Shown piece after piece: positions 7,184 through 15,880 of a stretch of DNA of 64,000 nucleotides. The position numbers and the translations under genes are program-made. The stretch lies in the NCBI RefSeq assembly GCF_029906345.1, contig NZ_JARYGY010000004.1, positions 248,001 through 312,000 of the forward strand, given 5' to 3'. This DNA comes from Aquimarina mycalae. GTDB lineage: Bacteria > Bacteroidota > Bacteroidia > Flavobacteriales > Flavobacteriaceae. Under the pieces are notes generated by a model. That model was given only the letters and a program-made list of their open reading frames with translations. It made no database searches and was not told the DNA's origin. The number at the start of each line of letters is the position of its first letter. Position 1 is the first letter of the stretch.

Positions 7184-7726
7184 TTACTGTACTGTTACGT
7201 TAAAAGTTACTTCGATATCAGTTTCTCCTCCAAAGTCATCTCGAGAGTCTCCAGTCTTTGTTGTAGGCTCATGAATCAAAAACGCTCTTACAATTCCTGT
7301 AGCAGCATCTGTAGATGACCAATCTGTAGAAATGTTAATTCCGATATTGTCACCATCGATAGTATCGTCAGATGCGTTTGTAAATGATAATCCAGTAACA
7401 GTGGTTTCATAAAAAACATAATGTTCATCTCTTTCCTCGATCACTTCTGCTGTAATATCCTCTACATCAGAAGGGTTTGATTCGTCAAGAAATTCAATTT
7501 TAAAATTATATGAAGAATTTGCAGATAGGGTAATTGCATCTTGGTTATCTTCAGTCCATGTGTATACTTGAGAAGCAGTTGTTCCAGATTCTAAAACTGT
7601 TAATCTAACTGTTGTAATTGTTTCTTCTTCATTAATTACTAGTGGATTATCATCATCACTACTACAAGATGTGAATGCTATAGTAAATAAAAATAATACC
7701 GCTAGTTTGTTAATTGTTGTTTTCAT
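7184..7726 (-). CDS. Lipoprotein partner of the TonB-dependent receptor
   Basis: This is a 180-residue lipoprotein. The signal peptide ends in the lipobox FTSC followed by SSDDDN, the acidic +2 region typical of Bacteroidota lipoproteins sent to the cell surface. The mature part looks all-beta (many alternating T/V/I strands) with one small domain and no catalytic motif. It starts 5 bp after the TonB receptor stop, so it is cotranscribed with it. By analogy with other receptor-lipoprotein pairs it may help bind or present the substrate. Hypothetical beyond that. Confidence 0.75.
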   Translation of the reverse strand: MKTTINKLAVLFLFTIAFTSCSSDDDNPLVINEEETITTVRLTVLESGTTASQVYTWTEDNQDAITLSANSSYNFKIEFLDESNPSDVEDITAEVIEERDEHYVFYETTVTGLSFTNASDDTIDGDNIGINISTDWSSTDAATGIVRAFLIHEPTTKTGDSRDDFGGETDIEVTFNVTVQ

Positions 7727-7731
7727 TTTTT

Positions 7732-10131
7732 TTAAAATTTAAAATTTATGTTAAGTGTAAAGTTTCTGCCAACATTATCGGCGTAGTATCGCTGTCTATT
7801 GAGGTAATCTCTATAATTTGTATCAAACATATTGGTAATGCTCATTCCAACAGTTAAATCTTTTCGATTCCATATATCAAAAACATATGACCCAGATATA
7901 TCAAAAATGCTGTATCCTGCTGGAGTTGTAGAAACATCAACCAATGCAGTTTGTTCTACTCCATTTTCAATAAAATCTGTTTCAAAATTATTATCAGGAA
8001 ATCTTGTTTGTTCTAATACCGAATGGTTTTTCAGTTTTAAGTTCCATCTTTCTCTTTCATATATCAATTCTGATCTAAAATTAGGTGCAGGCATATTAAT
8101 TAAAGCTTCATCTGCTTCAGTATCTTGCCCATATATATAAGAAAAGGATGTATTAAACTTAAGATAATCTGTTATAGAAACTCCATAATCAATATCTACT
8201 CCATATAAAATAGCATTAGTTTGTGTATACTCCCATACTGGAAATGCTCCTCGTATTGTAAACTCTAATCCTGTTGGTTCTAATAATATAAAATCCTGTA
8301 TACTGCTTAAATGAGGAGAAACTGTTAAACTTCCTACGCCAAATAAATCCTGATGCGCACTACTTAACGAAAACTTCAACGCTTTTTCTTGATCAAAACG
8401 TAAATCTCCTAACTCTATAATAGCAGCACTATGATGCAAGCCGTCACTGAATAATTCTACTGGATTTGGAGCACGATTAGCAAAAGAAACATTAAATAGA
8501 AGAGAATTCTGATTTCCATATAAATAATTAATTCCAGCAGAAGCAGAAACACTATGGTAATCAAAATTGGGATTCGTTAACCATTGATCTCCTTCATCTG
8601 CAATAATAAGATCTGCAAATTCTGCATTGTATCCTCGCTCATCCCAAAAATCTTTTCTATAAAATTTCTTGGCATCAATATTTACAAAATCGTATCTAGC
8701 GCCCAAATCTGCTTTCAAATTTTCTGAAATATTAAATTCTGTAATCGCAAAAACACCTGCAGACATTTTATTATAATCTGGTATCAGTCTTCGAATCCCA
8801 GTTTCAGGATTAGGAGTGTTAATCTGATATGTGTATTGAAATCCAATGTTTTTTGTAAAATCATCATTAGAATCAAATAAAAAGGAGCTTTCTAGATTAT
8901 GAGTGACTAATTCTAAATCCAAACTCGCCTTATCCCGATCATCACCTCTTCTTATATCAAATTCTTTTCTGTTGTTATATTGAAAAGAATATTGAACGTT
9001 TAACTTTCCTAGGTTTTGAAACCTTTTGTATGCTTTTAGTTTTGCTAAATGATGCTGTGTCTCTTGTTTTGGGGCGTTAATATCATAAGTAAAATCATTA
9101 ATAACTAATGGTTCCGAACTATTAATAGCTCTCACTAAATCTCCTACATTTCCAATGTGTGACGCTCTTAAAATCCCTTGTGAAGTATTAAAAAAACTAT
9201 AATATCCTTCAAACCCATATGTAAAATCATTATATCCAAACCCTGTAGAGAAACTCTGTTCTCTATGTCCTGTATTACTTAAAACATAATCAGGAGCTTC
9301 ACTATCTCCAAAATGCTTAACTGTACCCTGAAATTTAGCTCCCCATCCATCTTTAAAACCAAGATTTAGAGCTGAGTTGATTCCTCCTCCTCTACCATTA
9401 CTACTTAGTGCCAATTGCGCTTTTCCAAAAATGGTATCTTGAAGCGTGGTTAATTTGTTTTCAGCTATGATTACACCTCCAATTGCATTTCCTCCATATT
9501 GTAATGCTCCTGCTCCTTTTATAACTTTAAGTTCATTAAAGGCATTGATATCTAGATTTGGTGAATGCTCTTCTCCCCATTCTTGATCTTCCTGACGAAC
9601 TCCATTATTTATAATAATAATTCTACTACTATGTAATCCTTGTATAACAGGCTTGACAATAGTGTTTCCAGAAGTTAAACTATTTACACCTGATATTTCT
9701 TGTAATGCATCTCCAATTGATAGGCTGCTATATTGATCCAATTGTTTTCTACTAAGTCTATCTTCAGTCTGACTGTTGGTCGTTTTCTTTTGGCCAGAAG
9801 AAGCCACATCCACTTCTTCTAGATTTGTAAAGTGATGTTCTAAATAAAAATCTTTACTCGAAACCTCATTTAAATCGATAGTAACAACCTGAGAATTACA
9901 ATCCTCATGAGATATGGTAAAGGCATAAGAAGTGGCGCAAAGTCCTGTTAATTTATACATCCCGTTACTGTCTGTTTTAACCGTTGTACTGTTAAACGTT
10001 ATTGTTGCTCCTTCTAGAGATACTCCGTCGTGGAAATCAATTACACGACCAGAAAGTGTTTTATTACAATCCTGAGCGAATAAATAGTTAGCTGCTAGAA
10101 GAAACACAATATATAATGTGTTTCGTTTCAT
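7732..10131 (-). CDS. TonB-dependent outer-membrane receptor, ZnuD-like
   Basis: The 799 residues comprise a signal peptide (ends near LFAQ, residue 20) and an N-terminal carboxypeptidase-regulatory-like beta domain (about 25-105). A plug follows (about 115-225, with QYSSLSIGDALQEISGV and KGAGALQYGGNAIGGVI), then a 22-strand-type barrel ending ...NFTLNINFKF. The pattern PVELFSDGLHHSA and a C-terminal NMFDTNYRDYLNRQRYYADNVGRNF block resemble ZnuD-type zinc receptors more than siderophore receptors. It acts in the outer membrane with TonB-ExbBD, which are not in this window. It lies between the CxxC protein and the lipoprotein in one operon. The substrate assignment is inference. Confidence 0.85.
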   Translation of the reverse strand: MKRNTLYIVFLLAANYLFAQDCNKTLSGRVIDFHDGVSLEGATITFNSTTVKTDSNGMYKLTGLCATSYAFTISHEDCNSQVVTIDLNEVSSKDFYLEHHFTNLEEVDVASSGQKKTTNSQTEDRLSRKQLDQYSSLSIGDALQEISGVNSLTSGNTIVKPVIQGLHSSRIIIINNGVRQEDQEWGEEHSPNLDINAFNELKVIKGAGALQYGGNAIGGVIIAENKLTTLQDTIFGKAQLALSSNGRGGGINSALNLGFKDGWGAKFQGTVKHFGDSEAPDYVLSNTGHREQSFSTGFGYNDFTYGFEGYYSFFNTSQGILRASHIGNVGDLVRAINSSEPLVINDFTYDINAPKQETQHHLAKLKAYKRFQNLGKLNVQYSFQYNNRKEFDIRRGDDRDKASLDLELVTHNLESSFLFDSNDDFTKNIGFQYTYQINTPNPETGIRRLIPDYNKMSAGVFAITEFNISENLKADLGARYDFVNIDAKKFYRKDFWDERGYNAEFADLIIADEGDQWLTNPNFDYHSVSASAGINYLYGNQNSLLFNVSFANRAPNPVELFSDGLHHSAAIIELGDLRFDQEKALKFSLSSAHQDLFGVGSLTVSPHLSSIQDFILLEPTGLEFTIRGAFPVWEYTQTNAILYGVDIDYGVSITDYLKFNTSFSYIYGQDTEADEALINMPAPNFRSELIYERERWNLKLKNHSVLEQTRFPDNNFETDFIENGVEQTALVDVSTTPAGYSIFDISGSYVFDIWNRKDLTVGMSITNMFDTNYRDYLNRQRYYADNVGRNFTLNINFKF

Positions 10132-10205
10132 TATTTAAAAAAAAAGGATCTCTATTGCTAATAGGCAATAGTAAAATTGGTGAAAACACCTGATTAGTTA
10201 ATAAC

Positions 10206-10490
10206 TTAAACTACAGGTGGTGCTTTATTGAGGAAAGAATAATGTGACTCACTATTAGAATAGGTGTCTACATTATTGATCTGGATACGATCTACTGGAA
10301 TAATAACCACTTTTGGTATTTCTGTAAAATCTACAGAAACGAAATCATCATCCAAATTTTCTGAAGCTAACTGACATATCTTACAATCCATATCATTAGC
10401 ATCATGATCTACAGCGTGTAGATCCGCTAATTGCATAAAACTGAATAAGATCAGAAATACAGAAGCAATGATATGTTTATTAGACTTCAT
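10206..10490 (-). CDS. Small exported protein with CxxC motif, metal-operon leader gene
   Basis: The start is placed at ATG 10490 (MKSNKHIIASVFLILFSFM), which gives a normal signal peptide; the open frame reaches 10523. The mature ~75 residues contain a His/Asp/Cys cluster (DLHAVDHDANDMDCKIC) that could bind a metal, then a beta-rich tail. It is first in an operon with the TonB receptor and lipoprotein, with 74 bp to the receptor. Small Cys/His proteins of this kind often precede metal-related receptors, so a metal-binding or sensing role is plausible but unproven. Confidence 0.65.
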   Translation of the reverse strand: MKSNKHIIASVFLILFSFMQLADLHAVDHDANDMDCKICQLASENLDDDFVSVDFTEIPKVVIIPVDRIQINNVDTYSNSESHYSFLNKAPPVV

Positions 10491-10534
10491 AAACGCAAAT
10501 AAACAAAAAAAAATAAGAATCAATGCATATTTGA

Positions 10535-10550
10535 TAACATAACTATGTTA
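10535..10550. promoter_or_regulatory. Palindrome upstream of the metal-receptor operon
   Basis: TAACATAACTATGTTA is a perfect 7-2-7 inverted repeat. It ends on the stop codon of the hydrolase gene and lies about 45 bp upstream of the ATG at 10490. A weak promoter TTG (10521-10523), N17, TTTATTTG (10496-10503) lies between them. It could be a Fur/Zur-family operator, but the half-site is not diagnostic. Confidence 0.4.
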
Positions 10551-11396
10551 AAATACTGCAAAATCTATAGATTTTTTAACAACTCTTAGCAAATCTTTAG
10601 GCATATCAACGCTCTCCCAAGGATGTTTAGCTCCAAAAACGTGATCTGCTCCTTCAACTAAAAACAATTCACTTTGTGGGTTCCAGCTATGTAGGTCTTT
10701 ACCTTCTTGCATAGTTACTGTTGGATCTTTGGTACCATGAATAATAAGATGAGGGGCATTTATATTTTTTGTTGCTTTAGCTATAGTAAGCCTTTCTTTA
10801 TTTTCTATAAATGATGTGTAAAACTCAAAATAATGTGGCATTTGTTGTTTGGTTCTGCCATTCTCTATGAAAAAAACACCTTCTTCTTTCCAGGTTTCGA
10901 ATGCCTCTTCTTTGGGAAATCTACTTTCATAATCAGAAACACTTGCCCAGGTGATTAATTTACTAATTCGAGAATCCTCAGATGTTTTAATCATTGTAAT
11001 ACCGCCACCGCGTGAATGCCCGATTAAAGTAATTCGATCAGAATCTACATATGCTTTATACTCAAAATCAGGAGCGGTAATAAAGTCCAATACTGATGTT
11101 AAGTCATCAAGTTCTTTGATATAATTATTATACCCAAAAGCTTCTAAATCGGGGAAGTCTATTGGTTGTTCAATGGTTCCTCCATTATGAGAGAAATTAA
11201 ATTTCACAAAGAAAAATCCCGCTTTTGCGAATGCTTCACCTGTCAAGTCCCAAGCACCCCAATCCTTGAACCCTTTATACCCATGGCAAAAAATAACTAT
11301 CGGTTGTTGTGTCTTTGGTTTCTTATAAAACACATCAACCAAAATTGGTTTATCATGTTTCCCGTTTATAATTATATTTTTGTGTTTTGTTACCAT
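10548..11396 (-). CDS. Alpha/beta hydrolase (dienelactone hydrolase / S9-like)
   Basis: This is a 282-residue cytoplasmic alpha/beta hydrolase. It has an HGYKGFKDWG oxyanion segment, nucleophile elbow GHSRGG, an acid in HGTKDPTV and the catalytic His in GADHVFG. Arg after the nucleophile serine and the HGxKGFKDW start resemble the small acylpeptidase/esterase group found in bacteria. The natural substrate is unknown. The start lies 2 bp after the stop of the AddB-like nuclease gene, so it is probably at the end of that operon, without an obvious functional link. Confidence 0.82.
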   Translation of the reverse strand: MVTKHKNIIINGKHDKPILVDVFYKKPKTQQPIVIFCHGYKGFKDWGAWDLTGEAFAKAGFFFVKFNFSHNGGTIEQPIDFPDLEAFGYNNYIKELDDLTSVLDFITAPDFEYKAYVDSDRITLIGHSRGGGITMIKTSEDSRISKLITWASVSDYESRFPKEEAFETWKEEGVFFIENGRTKQQMPHYFEFYTSFIENKERLTIAKATKNINAPHLIIHGTKDPTVTMQEGKDLHSWNPQSELFLVEGADHVFGAKHPWESVDMPKDLLRVVKKSIDFAVF

Positions 11397-11398
11397 AG

Positions 11399-14134
11399 CT
11401 ATACTTCTTTTTCTGTAAAAGGAATTTCTAATGTTGAAATTTCAATAATTAACTTCTTAAGTTGCAACAGATATTCATCAAATACATCTGGAGTAATTTC
11501 ATAATCTACTTTTCCTCTTACGGATGCTTTCGTTCCAAACTTTAGAAACCCTTCTTTGAGGTTTTTAAATGAAATGATTCCAGCGTTAAATGATTCTGTC
11601 CTTGGTTTTTCTTCATGCTGCATATAAGCATATGCTAGTACCTGAATTGCTTTGCTATACTTATAATCTTCAGTAATTACATCCCAATCCATAAGAACTA
11701 CATCGCTTTTATTAACCTTTCCTGTTTTGTAATCGATGATCCGTAACTTCCCATCTATTTCATCAATGCGATCTACTTTTCCTTTAATATATACTGGAAA
11801 ATCAAGTTCTGGTATCTTCAATTCAGTTTTTAGGTTATTCTCAATTGCAATAATTCTTACTTGTGCACCTGTTCTCAGGACTTTATCTTCAGCTTTCAAG
11901 AAGTTATAAATATATCTTTTAGCTACTTCAAAAATTAACAGGTTTTTACCTTGAGTGATGTCTAGTTTAGAATATTCCTTTCTGAATTGATATTTAATTT
12001 CGGTATCAATTTGAGAAATCATTTTTGTAATATCTTCAACTGTCAGAAATTGATTTTCGAGCGGCTTATAAAAATTCTCCAGTGTATTATGAATCACGGT
12101 TCCTAGCGTATTCGCCGCAATAGTCTCTTCAACTTGTTCACTTTCTTTGATCCCCAATATATACTTATAATAGAAATCTATGGGGTTTCTAATATAAGTT
12201 GTTAACCCAGAAGGGGACAATCCATGCGCTGACAATTCCTTTAATTTTTGAACGATTGCTTTGTTCTTTTCAACAACCAATGGAATTTTATTCAGCGTAG
12301 GAACTTCTGAAGAGGCGATATATTTAGATAGCTGATGCTCTGGTATTTTATCTATCTCTAACTGCCGTAAAAATCTACTTTTTTCTCCGCCACCAACTCC
12401 TTCATCCTCGGTATTGTATATAAGATACACATTTTTAGCTCTTTGGATTAAGCGATAAAAATGATACGTATATATCGCATCTTTCTCTTTATACGTAGGA
12501 AGATTATAGGCTCTTTTGAGGTCATACGGTATAAAAGAGTTCATACTTTTACCTGCAGGTAAAACTCCTTCATTGACCGATGTGATAATCACTGTTTCAA
12601 AATCAAGACAACGAGATTCTAACATCCCCATTAACTGCAGTCCATTAAACGGTTCCCCTCTAAAATCCAATGTCTCTGAACTTATAACATCTCTATACAA
12701 GTGATATAAAGAAGAGATCGTTGTAAAATATTGATAGCTGTTACTCAATGCCAATAACTTATTAAATACAAGATGAAAATGATATACATACTCTAATTCT
12801 AAAGAATTCTGTTCTGTATCTAAGCTTGTTTTTAATAATTGCACTATTTTTCTACATTGCTCTATCGCTTCTTTTGCCGTATTCCAAGGCGAAAATAATG
12901 CATCAATGATGCTAACTTCTGATTCACCAATATTCTGCTGTAATTTTTCTGTGGTTATAAAAACCAGATTTTCTCTGGAAATCATAGTGACCAATTGATA
13001 CGCAAATGAACCAAGTAACCAATGTGCTGGCTGGCTGTTTAAAATCTCTAAAACCGACTTGTAATACAACCCTTTGGGGTTAGGGTTTTTATGTAGTATA
13101 AATAATAATTCGAAGAAAGAAGCGATTGGCACCTCTTTTAGTGGAAGTCCCATCGTTATATTGAGCGAATCGACTGATTCTGGTAATGCATTAAGAACAG
13201 GCAACAGCAAGGATTCGTCTGCCAAAACCAATGCAGTATTTTCTATATCTGATGATGGTATTGACGAGAGTATTTGACCTGCTAATTTGGCCTGACCAAT
13301 ATTTTTAGGAACACCGATTAACTTTATATCTTTTGAGGATGAAAAATTATCTCTTATCCATTTAAATGGTTTTTCTTGATAATAGCTCCATTGATTTTTA
13401 TATTCTCTTAGAAACAAAGAAGCCTCATGGTACTTGTTTTTTATAAAAAAAGTATCGGCATCCCAATATATCTCTCCTATATTAGCTTCTAATAAAGATT
13501 GAAAAATATGTTGTTCAGCATTATTCAAGGCATTAAAACCAACAAAAATATGCTTCTGCGTATTTTCTTTTATATAATCGGTTATATTTTCTGAAGCCTC
13601 TCTATATAGTAATCCTTGATAACCTATTTTTTTTTCGAGAAGTTTACTTTTAAAGTTAGTATAATAATCAGACAAGTTATTCCAAAAACTAACATAGTTT
13701 TGTATCAGTTCTGTCTTTTCTTTCTGAAGATACCAATGATTTAGATCTTGTATTCCTGACAGGTATGAAAAAAAACTCTGGTGATCTATACAGTATCTAT
13801 CAATTTCATTAAAATCATGAATCAAGGTTTGCGCCCAGCTACTAAATGTTTCAAGGCTTTCTTTTTCTAAATGATTATGTGTAGTGAGATACGTTTCGTA
13901 AAACTCAAATAGTGTTTGGATCGCATCAATCTGTCGTAACCCAGATAATTGTGTAATAAAGTCTTCTATACTCCATATAACGGGTGCAAAAAATGTTTGA
14001 TCAGGATACTGGTTCAGTAACTCTTTTTTTAGAAAAAGACCTGCTCTTTTGCTTGGAAGAATAAAAATAAGCTTACTAATATTCTGATGCTTACTTTTTA
14101 CTTCTGATATGATTTCTTTTAAAAAACTATCCAC
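11399..14134 (-). CDS. AddB-like PD-(D/E)XK nuclease of a helicase-nuclease complex
   Basis: This is a 911-residue protein. The N-terminus KLIFILPSKRAGLFLKKEL resembles the degenerate Walker region of AddB. The middle is an inactive helicase-like scaffold, and the C-terminus (about 690-900) is a RecB-type nuclease: HNTLENFY, then GKVDRID...RIIDYKTGK. It most likely pairs with the UvrD/AddA-like protein encoded at 15881-19033 to resect double-strand breaks. In Fe-S AddB proteins a Cys precedes the P-x-x-FY segment; here it reads YIRNPIDFYYKYILG with Asn, so the iron-sulphur pin appears lost. It is downstream of ompA on the same strand but separated from it by a terminator. Confidence 0.82.
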   Translation of the reverse strand: MDSFLKEIISEVKSKHQNISKLIFILPSKRAGLFLKKELLNQYPDQTFFAPVIWSIEDFITQLSGLRQIDAIQTLFEFYETYLTTHNHLEKESLETFSSWAQTLIHDFNEIDRYCIDHQSFFSYLSGIQDLNHWYLQKEKTELIQNYVSFWNNLSDYYTNFKSKLLEKKIGYQGLLYREASENITDYIKENTQKHIFVGFNALNNAEQHIFQSLLEANIGEIYWDADTFFIKNKYHEASLFLREYKNQWSYYQEKPFKWIRDNFSSSKDIKLIGVPKNIGQAKLAGQILSSIPSSDIENTALVLADESLLLPVLNALPESVDSLNITMGLPLKEVPIASFFELLFILHKNPNPKGLYYKSVLEILNSQPAHWLLGSFAYQLVTMISRENLVFITTEKLQQNIGESEVSIIDALFSPWNTAKEAIEQCRKIVQLLKTSLDTEQNSLELEYVYHFHLVFNKLLALSNSYQYFTTISSLYHLYRDVISSETLDFRGEPFNGLQLMGMLESRCLDFETVIITSVNEGVLPAGKSMNSFIPYDLKRAYNLPTYKEKDAIYTYHFYRLIQRAKNVYLIYNTEDEGVGGGEKSRFLRQLEIDKIPEHQLSKYIASSEVPTLNKIPLVVEKNKAIVQKLKELSAHGLSPSGLTTYIRNPIDFYYKYILGIKESEQVEETIAANTLGTVIHNTLENFYKPLENQFLTVEDITKMISQIDTEIKYQFRKEYSKLDITQGKNLLIFEVAKRYIYNFLKAEDKVLRTGAQVRIIAIENNLKTELKIPELDFPVYIKGKVDRIDEIDGKLRIIDYKTGKVNKSDVVLMDWDVITEDYKYSKAIQVLAYAYMQHEEKPRTESFNAGIISFKNLKEGFLKFGTKASVRGKVDYEITPDVFDEYLLQLKKLIIEISTLEIPFTEKEV

Positions 14135-14147
14135 CCATTAAAAATAA

Positions 14148-14175
14148 AAAACGTCCCGAATAATCGGGACGTTTT
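14148..14175 (-). terminator. Intrinsic terminator after the OmpA gene
   Basis: A 12-bp stem (AAAACGTCCCGA / TCGGGACGTTTT) with a 4-base loop begins 27 bp past the ompA stop and is flanked by A/T runs. It insulates the nuclease gene from the strong ompA transcript. Confidence 0.85.
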
Positions 14176-14201
14176 CTTATTTATTATTTAGTGATATATA
14201 A

Positions 14202-15602
14202 TTACTTCACTAAATTGATCTCTACACGTCTGTTTTGTGCTCTTCCAGCTCTAGTTTTATTAGAAGCAACTGGTCTTTCTTCTCCATAACCAATAGCAGA
14301 TAATCTGAACTGATCAATACCATTACTAGTTAAGAAGTTCTTAACAGCGTTCGCTCTAGAATCAGATAACTTCTGATTTGCGTTTGCACCACCTTGGCTA
14401 TCTGTATGTCCTTCGATAACGAATTTAGCTGTTGGATATTCTTTAAGGATTTTGATGATATCATTTAATACCTTAGTAGACTGCTCTTTGATTGTAGATT
14501 TACCAGAATCAAATAATACTTGTGCAGCATACTCATTTAAAGTTTTCTGAATTTCTTCAGTTACTTCTGGGCATCCGTTGTTAGCAACAGTACCAGCAAC
14601 ATCAGGACAGTTATCATCCTTGTCTAATACTCCGTCACCATCTTTATCTTGGTAAGGACATCCATTGTTAGCAGCAGGACCTGCTTCATTAGGACAACCA
14701 TCTTTAGCGTCAGTGATTCCATCACCATCAGCATCAGGACATCCATTTAAGTTAGCTAAACCAGCAACTGTAGGACACTCATCTTTAGGATCTGCGATTC
14801 CATCACCGTCTGTATCAGGACATCCGTTAAATTCAGCAGCTCCAGCAGTATCAGGACAGTCATCTTTAGCGTCAGTGATTCCATCACCATCAGTATCAGG
14901 ACATCCATTAAATTCAGCTAAACCAGGAACATCAATACACTCGTCATCTTTGTCATATATTCCATCACCATCAGTATCTTTACCTCCGAAAGCGAAAGTA
15001 AGTCCAGCAGAATGTTGGAAATGAGTTGGAGGATAGTTATTAACCTCGTAATCTTCGAATACGTGCTTATAAGTAGTTTGAATGTTGAAAGCTAAGTTTT
15101 CAGTCAACCAAAGATTAAGACCTAAAGAACCATTTAAAGTTCCAGCACCAATCTCATCAACCCAAGTATAACCTCCACCTACTCCTAGGTAAGGGTCAAA
15201 CCATTTTGTTTTTAATAAGTTTTTAAGACTATAGCTTATGTTTGCATCTGCTGCATAATAAGATAAGTCATCTGCAGTAACTGCAGTTCCATCAGGAGTT
15301 TCTCCTAATTTATCTATTTTGTTTACTGATCCCGCAACAGAAAAAGTAAAACCATCTCCTATATATCTTCCAATAGATAATCTAGATACAGATGGAAGAA
15401 TGTTCCAGTGGTCACTAGCGTTAAAAAACTCGTCAAAGATTTCTCCTTGTATAGGTAAATCTCCTCCGGTAGGAAAGATATCAACAGCATTAACGCCAAT
15501 CGATACTGCCCAAGGGTTGTTTTGATCTTGTGCATTCGCAGTACTAAACCCAAGTACTAATAACGAAGCCACTAAAAATCTGCTAAGATGTTTCATATTC
15601 AA
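14202..15602 (-). CDS. OmpA-family outer-membrane protein with calcium-binding TSP3 repeats
   Basis: The 466 residues comprise a signal peptide (cleavage after ANAQ) and an N-terminal 8-strand barrel-like domain (about 30-215). About five thrombospondin type-3 repeats follow (DTDGDGI...D.CP...GCP, about 220-345), each able to hold calcium. The C-terminal OmpA peptidoglycan-binding domain (about 350-466) carries [16 protein letters not shown] and [12 protein letters not shown]. It anchors the outer membrane to the wall and is probably very abundant, given its strong promoter. ATG 15596 (MKHLSRF) is an alternative start two codons in. It sits between the two AddAB-like genes. Confidence 0.9.
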   Translation of the reverse strand: MNMKHLSRFLVASLLVLGFSTANAQDQNNPWAVSIGVNAVDIFPTGGDLPIQGEIFDEFFNASDHWNILPSVSRLSIGRYIGDGFTFSVAGSVNKIDKLGETPDGTAVTADDLSYYAADANISYSLKNLLKTKWFDPYLGVGGGYTWVDEIGAGTLNGSLGLNLWLTENLAFNIQTTYKHVFEDYEVNNYPPTHFQHSAGLTFAFGGKDTDGDGIYDKDDECIDVPGLAEFNGCPDTDGDGITDAKDDCPDTAGAAEFNGCPDTDGDGIADPKDECPTVAGLANLNGCPDADGDGITDAKDGCPNEAGPAANNGCPYQDKDGDGVLDKDDNCPDVAGTVANNGCPEVTEEIQKTLNEYAAQVLFDSGKSTIKEQSTKVLNDIIKILKEYPTAKFVIEGHTDSQGGANANQKLSDSRANAVKNFLTSNGIDQFRLSAIGYGEERPVASNKTRAGRAQNRRVEINLVK

Positions 15603-15630
15603 TAATTTAATTTTTAAGTGTTAATTAGAG

Positions 15631-15660
15631 CAAATGTAATATGTTAAAAATTACTGTCAA
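15631..15660 (-). promoter_or_regulatory. Full consensus promoter of the OmpA gene
   Basis: On the minus strand TTG (15658-15660) is separated by exactly 19 bases from TACATTTG (15631-15638), followed by C. This matches the Bacteroidota TTG-N19-TAnnTTTG promoter at every defined base. The rest of the gap up to 15880 shows nothing else recognisable. Confidence 0.8.
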
Positions 15661-15880
15661 AGACAAAACTAATAAATTTTTCTTAATAGGCCAGTGTATA
15701 TCGACCTTTGCGAAGTTTTTAAAGTTCCAATTAATCCCCTTAAGCACCCCTCAAATGTGAAAAAAATGACCTGCTAAAACAAAATTTACGGTAATAATTT
15801 CCATAAATACGCTACAATTATAAGATAAAAATATTTTTTATCAGTAAATTTCTACTAGTAATTACGAAAATAATTGTTAT

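Noticed and set aside
14665..15024. 119-codon plus-strand open frame rich in Pro, Ser and Ala
   Set aside because: It is the antisense shadow of the Asp/Gly-rich TSP3 repeats of the OmpA gene.
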